From Gammaproteobacteria bacterium (GTDB lineage: Bacteria; Pseudomonadota; Gammaproteobacteria; Pseudomonadales; Pseudohongiellaceae): a DNA stretch of 64,000 nucleotides. The notes under the pieces are model-generated. The model was given only the letters and a program-made list of their open reading frames with translations. It was not told the origin of the DNA and did no database searches. A program made the position numbers and the translations under genes. Below, piece after piece: positions 1 to 11,776 of this stretch; the stretch's first letter is position 1, and every line of letters starts with the position of its first letter. The stretch lies in assembly GCA_009692305.1 (NCBI GenBank), contig SHZK01000002.1, positions 248,001 to 312,000 on the forward strand, given 5' to 3'.

Positions 1-683
1 GCCGATGCTGTTTGTTTGGCTCCATTCTCACTCAATATGCCATCTGGTAGGGTATCCAGACTATAGTCTCCACTTGGTGCGCCTGAAGTCGACCCTGAAG
101 CACTTGCATTCCCACTGTTAGCTCCAGATGTGGAGCTGTCACGACTGCCTGCAGCACCTGCCTGCGCGCCGGGTTGGCGAGACTGGGAACCTGCATTCTG
201 GCCTGGGCTACGACTACTGGTACTGGAACTGCTGGCTTGTTGCTCGGCCCGGGATTGTGACCCCGAGGCGCCGGCGGTTGGAAATGAGCTGGAACGGCTA
301 CCCTGAGCCGTGCTATTGGCATCTGCTGAGCTTTGTCCGGGGGTGCCTGCTGGCATACCGGGCGTGGAGCTGGAGCCGCTTTGAGCGCTACTCGACGGGC
401 GGCTTGACGAGCTGGAACTACTGCTCGAGGAGCTCGCAGATGGCATGCTCTGTGACGATGACGAGCTGGAGCTCGAACTGGAACTAGAGCTCGAGCTCGA
501 GCTGGGGCTAGAACTAGGGCTAGAGCTGGAACTCGGGCTAGAGCTGGAAGAAGAAGGCATCGATGGCATACTGCTGGAGGAGCTGGAGCTGGTGGATTCA
601 CACGCACTCAACGCCAGGCCGATGGCACTGGCCAACAGCAAGCGACTGAATTTTTTGGATCCTGTCACTATGACTCGTCCCAT
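1..683 (-). CDS. Lipoprotein with long serine-rich linker (5' part; runs off the window edge)
   Basis: Reverse-strand reading from ATG at 683 is open to position 1: MGRVIVTGSKKFSRLLLASAIGLALSACESTSSSSSSSMPSMPSSSSSSPSSS... Signal peptide with lipobox LSAC, then Ser-rich linker. Missing from the ORF track, probably because no stop lies in the window. Confidence 0.8.
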   Translation of the reverse strand, partial: MGRVIVTGSKKFSRLLLASAIGLALSACESTSSSSSSSMPSMPSSSSSSPSSSSSPSSSPSSSSSSSSSSSSSSSSSQSMPSASSSSSSSSSSSRPSSSAQSGSSSTPGMPAGTPGQSSADANSTAQGSRSSSFPTAGASGSQSRAEQQASSSSTSSRSPGQNAGSQSRQPGAQAGAAGSRDSSTSGANSGNASASGSTSGAPSGDYSLDTLPDGILSENGAKQTAS

Positions 684-828
684 AACTTCATCCTACGGTG
701 TTCGAAGAACACGATTATATCGATGCAAATAACAACAATTGCTAGCTTTTGAAGCCATTTTGGCGATTTAAGCTGCCGTTCGTGTCAAATCGCCCATTAC
801 AATATTGGCGCTTGCCACAGCCTTCATC

Positions 829-852
829 TATACACCTATATATACACCTATA
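829..852. repeat. Perfect 12-bp tandem duplication (tatacacctata x2)
   Basis: Read directly: tatacacctata tatacacctata. Confidence 0.9.
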
Positions 853-940
853 CCCCAGTTCCCCTTAACTGCGGCTTAACAATAAATCAACCCGCAGCGC
901 TAAGCTACAGCCATACTCACAATATGCGGGCCAGTCTGAC

Positions 941-2434
941 TTAGTACCAATAGCGATACCGAAAATAATTTCGATCAGAGCGCTGCAATTGTCCATTCTC
1001 AATTCTGGGCCTGAAGTAGGCACCGCGTATTTCCCGCTGCAACCGACTTAACAGAGAGGAATTGACGGCCGTTGCTTCCGTCAGAATCTCGATATTGCGA
1101 GTCGTGCCGCTGACCATGACGTCAAAAACCACGTCGGCATAGCTGTAATTCACCGTCTTGCCGTCGCTGGTGGTGATTGGCTGCGTCAGCAGGTTAGCCA
1201 CGGCGCTGCCAAAGGTCGGGATCGGTACTACCTGACCGAATAATTGCTGAATCCATTCATCACTGAGATCACTCTGTTGCAGAATCTCCCACGCCTCAAT
1301 ATACAAATTTTCAGCGTCCCGACGCCGTTCAAACATCAGATACCAGTCGCCAAGATCGGCCAGGGCTGACGCCAATTCAAATTGCGCAGCTTCCTGCTTC
1401 GCGTAATAGCTCACGATTTCACGCAGGGCAAGTTCACCTGCCTGAAAACCATGGATCTGCTCCAAGCCACCGGCGTCCAGCTTGCTCAGCAGGATGTCTT
1501 CGGCATTGCGATAATCCTGTTGCTGACTCTGGGCGATCAACTCCGGATGACGTGACGCGAGAAATGCCGAATTGGCAAGATTGCGGCGATAACTAATGTA
1601 ACGTTCATCATCTTCGCCAAAATGTACGGAAACCATGGTTGCAGCGGCGGTTTGCATGATCTGGGCGGAATTGAGGCGAAAACCCAATGCCTCACCATAG
1701 CCAATATTGAACGCCTGGATGTTCCAGGTCGCGAGTCGATCCAATACCGGGATCATGCGCGGGTCATTCGGTCCATAAGCCCGCTGCTGAATGTAAAATA
1801 AATAATCAAAGTAGGTATCTGCCCGTGCCCAATCACCCAGCGCCAGGTAGCTATCTATCATCCTTTCAATATTTGCAATCTGCTCCAGCGTATGCAACCC
1901 GGAATTGATACGATTAACATGAATAGCGCGATCAAAGATTTCGATGGCCTCAGCATGGTTACCCTGCTGTTGCTGCAGGACTCCGAGTGTCGCTAATTCC
2001 TCAATCAGAGCCTGGTTCCAGGCGCCACCGTCTAGTTCAATCTGTTCCAGCGCGGACTCGTAACTGGTGATGACATCCATGCGTGCAATGAACTCCGGGT
2101 CAGTTTCCGGATTTAACGCTGGTGGCACAGCAGGCAGCACGGGATCGAGTTCCGGTACAAACGGAACCGGCATCTCGACATACAATATCTGGGTCTGCTC
2201 CAAGGTAGGTGCCGCGGTAGCAGGCTCTGCTTCCTGCGCACCGGATTTGATTGCATTGGCAAGCAGCAGCGGACCTGCAATAAAAAGTGCACAGTGGCGC
2301 CATCTAATGTTGCGCACAAACCAGCCTTGCGCAACACCTGTTACAGGATTCGAATTCACGCTGTCTACGGTACTCTTATCCGCCTTCATTTGGAATAACC
2401 GGAAATTTGCCGATCTCACGCAAGCGCCCGTCAT
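941..2434 (-). CDS. TPR-repeat protein with TonB-like C-terminal domain
   Basis: ORF of 497 aa; TPR-like helices (LGVLQQQQGNHAEAIEIFDRAIHVN, ALGDWARADTYFDYLFYIQ) and C-terminal DVMVSGTTRNIEILTEA...FRPRIENGQ similar to TonB C-terminal domains. Confidence 0.65.
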   Translation of the reverse strand: MTGACVRSANFRLFQMKADKSTVDSVNSNPVTGVAQGWFVRNIRWRHCALFIAGPLLLANAIKSGAQEAEPATAAPTLEQTQILYVEMPVPFVPELDPVLPAVPPALNPETDPEFIARMDVITSYESALEQIELDGGAWNQALIEELATLGVLQQQQGNHAEAIEIFDRAIHVNRINSGLHTLEQIANIERMIDSYLALGDWARADTYFDYLFYIQQRAYGPNDPRMIPVLDRLATWNIQAFNIGYGEALGFRLNSAQIMQTAAATMVSVHFGEDDERYISYRRNLANSAFLASRHPELIAQSQQQDYRNAEDILLSKLDAGGLEQIHGFQAGELALREIVSYYAKQEAAQFELASALADLGDWYLMFERRRDAENLYIEAWEILQQSDLSDEWIQQLFGQVVPIPTFGSAVANLLTQPITTSDGKTVNYSYADVVFDVMVSGTTRNIEILTEATAVNSSLLSRLQREIRGAYFRPRIENGQLQRSDRNYFRYRYWY

Positions 2435-2443
2435 CGCAGGCTT

Positions 2444-4471
2444 TCAGCGCACTTCCCCCTGCGACAACAGCAAATTTCCAAAAGCATCCACCGTGGCACT
2501 CCACCATGGCGCAATGAATGTTGTTGCTGAATATTCAGTAACGATAGCGGGCCCTGCAATCAAAGTTCCGGGTCGCAGATTTTCCCGTTTATGCACCACC
2601 ACATCGCCAGTACTGGCAGGGACTGCCAATGCCGGAGCCATGCTCCCACTCTGGTCGGGGTCCGGCGACGACGGCACTCGCACAATCTTCGGCAATGAGA
2701 GTGCTACCGATTCTGCAACTACTTGTACGCGAATGTTTACCAATTCAGTCTCTTTATCCAAAGCGTAGCCATAGCGCTGCTCATGCATCTGATGAAAATC
2801 GGCAACGGCGGCGGCTGCATCGAGCCAGGGAATATTGAGGGTATATGACTGCCCGAGATAGCGCATATCGACACTGTGCTCGGAACGCAATTCCGCTGCG
2901 CTCAAGCCTTCCTGCAGCAGCTCTGTAGTTGCCGCCTGTTGCAGTTGCGCAAACGCCTCTTGTACAGCCGGCACATCCAGGACACTGCAACGCAAACTCA
3001 ATGTCCGGGAAAATTGCCTGCCGCGATTAGCAACCACCATGCCCAATGCCGACAGCACGCCACAGTATACTGGTACGATAGCGCGTCGCATTTGCATGGC
3101 TTCCGCCAGAGCGCACACGTGCAAACCGCCAGCGCCCCCAAAACACGCCAACACAAAAGCATTGGGATCGTATCCCCGATTCACCGAGATCAATCGGATC
3201 GCCTTCGCCATATGCTCATTGGCAATGATAATAATGCCCAGTGCTGTTTCGGAAACTGACAATTGCAGCTGGTCAGCGAGTTTGCGCACAGCGTGCGTCG
3301 CCGCATCAATATCGAGATGCAGATCACCTGCAAGTGCCGTGTTTCTATCCAGCCGACCCAAAACCAGATTCGCGTCAGTAACTGTTGCATCGGTACCGCC
3401 TTTACCATAACAAGCTGGACCTGGTTCTGCACCAGCAGACTGAGGCCCTACTTGCAACATGCCACCACTGTCGACATATGCAATTGAACCGCCGCCAGCA
3501 CCAATCGTGTGCATATCCACCATCGCTACACCAACGGGGTATTGCGCAAGCATGCCTTCTGTAGTGCGCGCAATTGCACCATCTACCAGCGCCACATCCG
3601 TTGAAGTACCACCCATATCGAAGCTTATGATTTTTCTGTAACCTGTCTGCTCACCAATAAACTGAATTGCTTTCAAGCCGCCGGCAGGACCTGACAACAA
3701 CAAATTCACAGCCGCAGTGGCGGCCTTGCTGGCACCGATCGTCTCGCCACTTGATTGCATGATCTGCAGGGAACAGCTGCCAAGTTGCGCACGCAAGCGG
3801 GTCAGGTAGCCACTGATTATCGGCCCCAGCGCCGCATTCAACCAGGTTGCTATGCCGCGCTCATATTCCCTGTATTCGGGTAGTACTCGCGACGAGCGAC
3901 TGACCAGTATTTCCGGCAAGTGCATTTGCAGTGCTGCTTCGATGCGGCGTTCGGCACTGTCGTTCAGAAACGAAAACAGCAGATTGATGGCAACTGCCTG
4001 CGGCGCCAGAGTCGCAACTTTTTTGATCAGTTCGTCGATTTCGATTGCCGTGAGCGGCTGCATGTCTTTGCCATCGGCACCGACCCGTCCGCCGGTTTCA
4101 AGACACAGCTCAGCAGGAACCGGAGGCGGCACTGCTGCAAATTCCAGTGCATATAATTGCGGACGAGTCTGGCGCGCGAGTCGCAGCAGATCAGCGAAAC
4201 CGTAATTGGTTATAAAAACTACTTTCGCCAATTTGCCTTCCAACACTGCATTGGTAGCGACCGTGCTGCCATGAATTATCTGCAAGTTTCCGCTTTGCGC
4301 CTGCGCCTCAAGCCCCATGGCGTGTATGCCATTTAGAATTGCCAACTCAGGTGCAGATGGCGTAGACGGCGTCTTGTGCAGAGTAATGGTTGTGCTTGCG
4401 CCAATTCGCACGCACACGAAATCGGTGAACGTGCCACCAGCGTCAATACCCAAATATATTTGTTCTGACAA
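2444..4471 (-). CDS. Hydantoinase/oxoprolinase family protein (HyuA-like)
   Basis: 675 aa; N-terminal YLGIDAGGTFTDFVCV, SGPAGGLKAIQFIGEQTG, SFDMGGTSTDVALV, IGAGGGSIAYVD are HyuA hallmarks. Confidence 0.9.
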   Translation of the reverse strand: MSEQIYLGIDAGGTFTDFVCVRIGASTTITLHKTPSTPSAPELAILNGIHAMGLEAQAQSGNLQIIHGSTVATNAVLEGKLAKVVFITNYGFADLLRLARQTRPQLYALEFAAVPPPVPAELCLETGGRVGADGKDMQPLTAIEIDELIKKVATLAPQAVAINLLFSFLNDSAERRIEAALQMHLPEILVSRSSRVLPEYREYERGIATWLNAALGPIISGYLTRLRAQLGSCSLQIMQSSGETIGASKAATAAVNLLLSGPAGGLKAIQFIGEQTGYRKIISFDMGGTSTDVALVDGAIARTTEGMLAQYPVGVAMVDMHTIGAGGGSIAYVDSGGMLQVGPQSAGAEPGPACYGKGGTDATVTDANLVLGRLDRNTALAGDLHLDIDAATHAVRKLADQLQLSVSETALGIIIIANEHMAKAIRLISVNRGYDPNAFVLACFGGAGGLHVCALAEAMQMRRAIVPVYCGVLSALGMVVANRGRQFSRTLSLRCSVLDVPAVQEAFAQLQQAATTELLQEGLSAAELRSEHSVDMRYLGQSYTLNIPWLDAAAAVADFHQMHEQRYGYALDKETELVNIRVQVVAESVALSLPKIVRVPSSPDPDQSGSMAPALAVPASTGDVVVHKRENLRPGTLIAGPAIVTEYSATTFIAPWWSATVDAFGNLLLSQGEVR

Positions 4472-4550
4472 ACTGCGCTCGTTGCTTCTAATTGAGTGGA
4501 GGAAAGATTATAACTGCAATTCAACACTATCTTATGCAAAGAGGTGATGG

Positions 4551-5375
4551 TTGCCTGAATTACCTGAAGTAGAAACCACCCGACGGGGAATATTACCGCA
4601 CATTGAGAGTCAGCGGGTGAGTCGGGTGGTACTGCGCCAGCGTCAATTACGCTGGCCGATTAGTGCTGAACTTGAAGCGGATCTTCCCGGTCAGATCATT
4701 CGTTCTGTGACACGCCGCGGAAAATATTTGCTGCTCAATACCGACATCGGCACTCTGATAATTCATCTCGGCATGTCCGGCAGTTTGCGCATTTTGGCTG
4801 GAGCATCCAGCAAGCAAGCACCGGGCAAGCACGACCATGTCGACATCGTATTTGCCAACCAGCAAATATTACGCTTCACTGATCCGCGCCGCTTTGGCTG
4901 CATACTCTGGCAAACTGATGCTATCGCGGAACATCCATTGTTGCGGACGCTGGGTCCGGAGCCGCTCGAAGCAGCATTTGATACACCCTACCTTTATATG
5001 CGCAGCCGCGGACGTTCCGCGCCGGTAAAGTCATTCATCATGGATAGTCGAATAGTAGTTGGTGTTGGCAACATCTACGCCAACGAAGCGCTATTCATGG
5101 CTGGTATTGCACCACGACGCGCAGCCGGCAAGATTTCCAGGCCACGGTACCAGACCTTGGTGAAGGCCATTCAGGAAGTATTGGAGAGCGCGATCGCAGT
5201 CGGCGGCACCAGCTTGCGCGATTTTACCAATAGCAGTGGTGAGCCTGGTTACTTCAAGCAATCTCTATGTGTGTACGGACGCGGCGGATTGCCCTGCGTG
5301 CAATGTCAGCAGGTCTTGACTGAAATTCGACTTGGACAGCGCAGCACGGTGTATTGCGCGCATTGCCAGAAATAA
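4551..5375 (+). CDS. mutM: Formamidopyrimidine-DNA glycosylase
   Basis: Starts (M)[12 protein letters not shown] from a TTG codon; C-terminal zinc finger C-x2-C...C-x2-C (CVQC...CAHC). Confidence 0.97.
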   Translation: MPELPEVETTRRGILPHIESQRVSRVVLRQRQLRWPISAELEADLPGQIIRSVTRRGKYLLLNTDIGTLIIHLGMSGSLRILAGASSKQAPGKHDHVDIVFANQQILRFTDPRRFGCILWQTDAIAEHPLLRTLGPEPLEAAFDTPYLYMRSRGRSAPVKSFIMDSRIVVGVGNIYANEALFMAGIAPRRAAGKISRPRYQTLVKAIQEVLESAIAVGGTSLRDFTNSSGEPGYFKQSLCVYGRGGLPCVQCQQVLTEIRLGQRSTVYCAHCQK

Positions 5376-5380
5376 CCGAT

Positions 5381-5410
5381 CAAGCAGGCGCTAAACAAGC
5401 AAGCGCTAAA
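5381..5410. repeat. 15-bp tandem duplication (caagca[g/a]gcgctaaa x2)
   Basis: Two adjacent 15-nt units with 14/15 identity just after mutM. Confidence 0.9.
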
Positions 5411-5422
5411 AAAATAGGCCAG

Positions 5423-6957
<1,535 letters not shown>

Positions 6958-6959
6958 TT

Positions 6960-7595
6960 TTAGATTTCCGCCACAGCAGATGCACGATATAAACCAAAAC
7001 TTACATTGCCCGCTCGTTTAATTTTCAGCAACTGCCACTCTGCTGGCACTGCAAGCTGCGGCGCTGTCGCATCCGTTTCGATATAGATTTTAGCCGTGGG
7101 TTTCAGCAAGGCTGAGTCGGCGAGTTTGCGACAAACCTGTGGCAGCAAATTGTCAGTGAAGGGCGGATCAAGAAATACGATATCGAAGGCTTTTTCTGGC
7201 GCTAGCTGTCGCGCTATCCAGCGCAGCGCTTCTTCACAGTGGATAGCAGCATTGGTGAAATGCAATGTCACGAGCGCTTCGGTGAGTGCTGCTTTCGCAA
7301 CAACACTGTTCTCAACAAAATCGACCCAGCTCGCGCCGCGCGAGAGCGCTTCGAATCCGAGCGCGCCGCTGCCGGCGAATAGATCCAGACAGCTGGCGCC
7401 GTGCAGGTCATCTCTTAGCCAGTTGAACAGAGTCTCTCGGATGCGGTCAGACGTTGGACGCAGGCCCGGTGCATCCGGAAAATTGAGTTTGCGCGTGCGG
7501 TGCGTCCCGCCAATGATGCGCACCGTGTTGGGCCGGCGCTGCTTTGCTTGCGGTGATATGGATTTCGTCATAAGCCTTTCATTCAGCGAAAACAA
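6960..7595 (-). CDS. rsmD: 16S rRNA (guanine(966)-N(2))-methyltransferase
   Basis: RIIGGTHRTRKLNFPDAPGLRPTSDRIRETLFNWL, DLFAGSGALGFEALSRGA, DIVFLDPPF. Confidence 0.95.
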   Translation of the reverse strand: MFSLNERLMTKSISPQAKQRRPNTVRIIGGTHRTRKLNFPDAPGLRPTSDRIRETLFNWLRDDLHGASCLDLFAGSGALGFEALSRGASWVDFVENSVVAKAALTEALVTLHFTNAAIHCEEALRWIARQLAPEKAFDIVFLDPPFTDNLLPQVCRKLADSALLKPTAKIYIETDATAPQLAVPAEWQLLKIKRAGNVSFGLYRASAVAEI

Positions 7596-7785
7596 TTTCT
7601 TGCGTGGCGCAGCCTATCATTGACCAAGGCAGGTTTTACAGTGCGGCCGGCATTCCATGTGTATCCGCTGTCTCGGTAGTGTTAGCATAGCGCGCCTGTT
7701 TTCCCAATTCTGTCCTATTTAACCAATGTGGTTTTTATCCAGAGTTGTGTGCAAGCAGAGCTCCATCTATCAAGAGTCTCACCTG

Positions 7786-8919
7786 ATGTTCGGCTTCGGT
7801 AAAAAATCCAAATCCCCAGACGCGACCGCTACTGCATTGCAGAATGCGGAGTCGCCTGCGGTGACACCCAGTGCCAATGCTGCGGCTGTAGTACGAACTG
7901 TAGTACAAACTGAGGTGCGAACTGAGGTACGAACAGAGGTACGAACAGAAGCACCAGCAGGAGCGCAAACCGAAATACCAATCCAGGTGCAATCCAATGA
8001 AACTGGATTGTTCGCGCGCCTGCAGCAGGGCCTCAGTCGAACTCGCGGCAGACTCAGTGAAGGTCTGAGCGCGCTGATTCTCGGTGAGAAAACTATCAGC
8101 CATGAATTGCTGGAAGACGTTGAGACTCAGTTGCTGTCAGCAGATGTGGGCTTAGGGGCAACTGAGCAGATCATTGCCAATCTCAGCAAGAAACTGGCCC
8201 GCAAACAATTGGCTGAGCCGGCTGCATTCATGGCGGGGCTGAAAGAAGAATTGACGGCGATTCTTGCGCCCTGCGATAAACCTCTGACTATTCCCACTGA
8301 CTGCAAACCATTTGTCATTCTGATGGTCGGAGTTAATGGTGTCGGGAAAACTACAACTATCGGCAAGCTCGCCAAGCGCTTCCAGTCACAAGACCTGAAG
8401 GTGATGCTGGCAGCAGGCGATACGTTTCGCGCGGCGGCAGTGGAACAATTGCAGGTGTGGGGGGAGCGCAACCACGTGCCTGTGGTCGCACAAGCCAGCG
8501 GCGCGGACAGCGCGTCGGTTATTTTCGATGCCTACCAGTCGGCAAAGTCACGTGGTATAGATGTATTGATTGCAGACACAGCCGGTCGCTTGCATACCAA
8601 AGATAATCTGATGAATGAGCTGGAGAAGATCGTGCGCGTATTGCGCAAACAGGATGCAAGACTGCCTGACGAAATCATGCTCGTACTCGATGCCACCACA
8701 GGGCAGAACGCATTGAATCAGGCCGAGAGTTTTCATAATACGACGAGCCTCACAGGTATCACGCTGACCAAGCTGGATGGCACCGCAAAGGGCGGCGTGG
8801 TGTTCGCGCTCGCACAGCGACTGGGATTGCCGATTCGCTTTATTGGTGTTGGCGAGCAGGTGGATGACCTGCGGCCGTTTAATGCTCAACAATTCGTCGC
8901 TGCTTTGTTTGCGGAATGA
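7786..8919 (+). CDS. ftsY: Signal recognition particle receptor FtsY
   Basis: SRP GTPase motifs [38 protein letters not shown]; start taken at MFGFGKK. Confidence 0.97.
   Translation: MFGFGKKSKSPDATATALQNAESPAVTPSANAAAVVRTVVQTEVRTEVRTEVRTEAPAGAQTEIPIQVQSNETGLFARLQQGLSRTRGRLSEGLSALILGEKTISHELLEDVETQLLSADVGLGATEQIIANLSKKLARKQLAEPAAFMAGLKEELTAILAPCDKPLTIPTDCKPFVILMVGVNGVGKTTTIGKLAKRFQSQDLKVMLAAGDTFRAAAVEQLQVWGERNHVPVVAQASGADSASVIFDAYQSAKSRGIDVLIADTAGRLHTKDNLMNELEKIVRVLRKQDARLPDEIMLVLDATTGQNALNQAESFHNTTSLTGITLTKLDGTAKGGVVFALAQRLGLPIRFIGVGEQVDDLRPFNAQQFVAALFAE
7888..7947 (+). repeat. Five 12-bp tandem units within ftsY encoding (V/E)V(R/Q)T
   Basis: gtagtacgaact / gtagtacaaact / gaggtgcgaact / gaggtacgaaca / gaggtacgaaca. 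Confidence 0.9.
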
Positions 8920-9608
8920 TCACATTCGATAAAGTCAGCATGCGTTATGGTGACGGTGGCGCCGCCCTGACGAACATCAGTTTTGAAATCAAAAAAGGTG
9001 AACTCGCTTTCGTCACGGGTCATTCCGGTGCCGGCAAGAGCACGCTGCTCAAGCTGATTCTGGCGATAGAAAAATCCAGTGGCGGGCAGCTTATCGTCAA
9101 CGGCGTGAATGTGAACCGCATTACACGACGTCGGACTCCCTATCATCGGCGCCAGATTGGCACTGTCTTTCAGGATCACCAACTGCTGCTCGATCGCACA
9201 GTATTCGATAACGTCGCCTTGCCACTGGAGATTGCCGGTTTCGATCCGCGTGATGCGGCGCGTCGGGTACGGGCGGCACTGGACAAGGTTGGCTTGCTGC
9301 ACAAGGAGCGACTCAATCCCGCCAAACTGTCCGGCGGTGAGCAGCAGCGCGTCGGGATTGCCCGTGCGGTTGTAAACCGGCCGCGTATCATATTGGCCGA
9401 CGAACCCACCGGTAATCTGGACCCCGAATTGTCAGCGGAAGTGATGCGTGTGTTCGAGCAATTCAAAAACGTTGGTGTCAGCCTGCTGGTAGCCAGTCAC
9501 GACGCCTCACTAATCACCAGCCTGCATTATCGCACACTCACCCTGGATCATGGCCGACTGGTGGCAGACCAGCCGGAGTTAAAGCATGGCCCGCAAGCCT
9601 CGCGCTAA
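8916..9608 (+). CDS. ftsE: Cell division ATP-binding protein FtsE
   Basis: ABC ATPase: [41 protein letters not shown]; located between ftsY and ftsX. Confidence 0.96.
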   Translation: MITFDKVSMRYGDGGAALTNISFEIKKGELAFVTGHSGAGKSTLLKLILAIEKSSGGQLIVNGVNVNRITRRRTPYHRRQIGTVFQDHQLLLDRTVFDNVALPLEIAGFDPRDAARRVRAALDKVGLLHKERLNPAKLSGGEQQRVGIARAVVNRPRIILADEPTGNLDPELSAEVMRVFEQFKNVGVSLLVASHDASLITSLHYRTLTLDHGRLVADQPELKHGPQASR

Positions 9609-10545
9609 ACAAGACCGCAGCCTAGTGCGGATACATGCCATCAGACAGTGGTTGCTAACCCATGGACGGGTGGCGCGCAGCAGCGGTTGGCGCTTGCTGG
9701 CGCAGCCTGGTTCCAGTTTGTTGACCGCGTTTGTGATCGCTGTATCGCTGCTGCTACCCGCGCTCCTGTTCGCACTGAATTCCAACCTCACCCAGCTGCT
9801 GGCAGAATTTCAGCAAGACCCTCAGATTTCCCTGTATCTTCAGAACACTCTCACAGAAACAGAAGGTTTGCAGGTTAGTGAAGACCTACTTTCGCGACCC
9901 GACATAGCCACAGTAGATTTCATTTCCAGCGCCCAGGGACTGCTCGAATTCAGTGCCGCCTCGGGGCTGGGCGAGGTCTTGTTGCAGCTCCCAAGCAATC
10001 CTTTGCCAGCCACCATTCTGGTGACACCCGTGAGTGAGGAGGCGGCTCTAATTGACGCGTTGGCGACAGAGTTGGGACTGCATCCAGCGGTGGCGTTAGT
10101 GCAGATTGATCGACTGTGGCGGCAACGGCTGCAGGCAGTTTCGCGGTTGATTTCCGTGGCGGGTAGTGGTCTTGCAGTAATCGTGGTACTTGGGCTGTTT
10201 GTGATCGTCGGCAATACCATCAAACTTGCTATCGAGAATCGGCGGATGGAGATCAGTGTTATCAAGCTGGTCGGTGGCACCGATAGCTATATCGCCAGAC
10301 CGTTTCTCTATAGTGGCCTGTTCTATGACAGCGTCGGCGGCCTGCTCGCTACCGTATTGCAACTCATTGTTTTATATCTGGTTAATATACCCTTGCGGGA
10401 TTTGTTAAAGCTCTATGACAGCGCCTTTGTGCTGCAAGGATTCGACCTGAGCGGCGCCATGCTGTTGATTCTGGCAGGTACCAGCATCGGTTGGGTGGCT
10501 GCTTTGATTGCCAGCCTGCGCCATATCTGGAGCCTGGAACCCTGA
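9586..10545 (+). CDS. ftsX: Cell division permease FtsX
   Basis: Follows and overlaps ftsE; TM protein with QISLYLQNTLTETEG and ENRRMEISVIKLVGGTDSYIARPFLYSG. Confidence 0.95.
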   Translation: MARKPRAKQDRSLVRIHAIRQWLLTHGRVARSSGWRLLAQPGSSLLTAFVIAVSLLLPALLFALNSNLTQLLAEFQQDPQISLYLQNTLTETEGLQVSEDLLSRPDIATVDFISSAQGLLEFSAASGLGEVLLQLPSNPLPATILVTPVSEEAALIDALATELGLHPAVALVQIDRLWRQRLQAVSRLISVAGSGLAVIVVLGLFVIVGNTIKLAIENRRMEISVIKLVGGTDSYIARPFLYSGLFYDSVGGLLATVLQLIVLYLVNIPLRDLLKLYDSAFVLQGFDLSGAMLLILAGTSIGWVAALIASLRHIWSLEP

Positions 10546-10801
10546 AGGGTCCCTTGAAATCTTGCATTTCAGCCCAATAGATGGATCTGGATCAACTCAG
10601 ATTCTGGGGAGAACTGCTATATTTTTACCGTGAGGCTGCAGGTGGCCAACGAGCTTGAGCCCTTTAGAATAGAGGGGTTTACGAATTCCACCTGGTTGGC
10701 ACGATGAAATTTAGAGTGCTAGAATGCGGTCGCTGACCATTATTCAGAAACTTTTTTGGCAAATAGCTTAAATTTAGCTGGAACATAGACGGTTTCGCAC
10801 T

Positions 10802-11686
10802 ATGAACACTGGACTGAAGGAACATATGAAAACTGGAAAAAGCTTACAAGTTTTTGACCCAATCACGCCGGGTCGCGACCTCTCTGCGTACATTGCGTCA
10901 GTGAACGGCATTGCTGTGCTCACGCCAGAGCTGGAACTGGAGCTGGCCAAGCAGTATTACTACGACGGTGACGTGGATGCCGCGCGCCAACTGGTGCTGG
11001 CACATCTGCGATTTGTGGTGCACATGGCCAAGACCTACTCTGGCTATGGCCTCTCCCAGGCTGACCTGATTCAAGAAGGCAACGTCGGCTTGATGAAAGC
11101 CGTAAAGCGCTTCAATCCTGAAGTTGGCGTACGGCTGGTGTCATTCGCCGTGCATTGGATCAAGGCAGAAATGCACGAGTACATTCTGCGCAACTGGCGC
11201 ATCGTGAAGATCGCCACTACCAAGGCGCAACGTAAACTGTTCTTCAATCTGCGCAGCTCCAAGAAGCGACTGGGCTGGCTGAACAATGACGAAGCCGAAG
11301 CGATGGCACAAGATCTCGGTGTCGACGCCGCGGTTGTCAGACAGATGGAAGGCCGTATGAGTTCCTACGATACCTCCTTCGATGCTGATGCGGATGCGGA
11401 CGAAGAGGCAATTTATCGCGCCCCGGCTTATTATCTGGAAGATCAGGGTTCTGATCTGGCCGGCAATGTTGAAGATGCGGAATGGGAAGAAGTCACCAAC
11501 AACTCTTTGATGATGGCAATGGCTGACCTTGACGATCGCAGCAAGGATATTCTGAACAGCCGTTGGTTGGGTGACAACAAAGCCACCCTGCACGAAATAG
11601 CTGACAAGTATGGTATCTCCGCTGAACGTGTACGCCAGCTGGAAAAAAATGCCATGAGCAAGATCAAGATCCACATGGAAGCCTGA
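10802..11686 (+). CDS. rpoH: RNA polymerase sigma-32 factor
   Basis: [85 protein letters not shown]; start could also be the ATG at 10826. Confidence 0.97.
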   Translation: MNTGLKEHMKTGKSLQVFDPITPGRDLSAYIASVNGIAVLTPELELELAKQYYYDGDVDAARQLVLAHLRFVVHMAKTYSGYGLSQADLIQEGNVGLMKAVKRFNPEVGVRLVSFAVHWIKAEMHEYILRNWRIVKIATTKAQRKLFFNLRSSKKRLGWLNNDEAEAMAQDLGVDAAVVRQMEGRMSSYDTSFDADADADEEAIYRAPAYYLEDQGSDLAGNVEDAEWEEVTNNSLMMAMADLDDRSKDILNSRWLGDNKATLHEIADKYGISAERVRQLEKNAMSKIKIHMEA

Positions 11687-11700
11687 TCTGATATCACCCC

Positions 11701-11732
11701 AAAAGCCGCGACTCGCTCGCGGCTTTTTTTTT
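11701..11732 (+). terminator. Rho-independent terminator after rpoH
   Basis: aaagccgcga-ctcgc-tcgcggcttttttttt hairpin with T-run. Confidence 0.9.
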
Positions 11733-11776
11733 GGGTGCTTTGCACTCGCCTTGTCTCCACTTGCAATGAGATCGCT

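Noticed and set aside
32-732. Track ORFs 32-607 (minus), 128-487 and 445-732 (plus)
   Set aside because: They are shadow frames of the Ser-rich lipoprotein gene on the minus strand (start 683), with Glu-Leu or Ala/Pro/Arg low-complexity translations and no recognisable domains.
4551-4553. TTG start of mutM as an anomaly
   Set aside because: Alternative start with a good upstream purine-rich site (gaggtgatgg); the mature protein needs Pro at position 2, which this start gives. Not unusual enough to report.
7735-8103. Antisense ORFs over ftsY with RTSV repeats
   Set aside because: The repetitive translation is a by-product of the 12-bp tandem repeat in ftsY.
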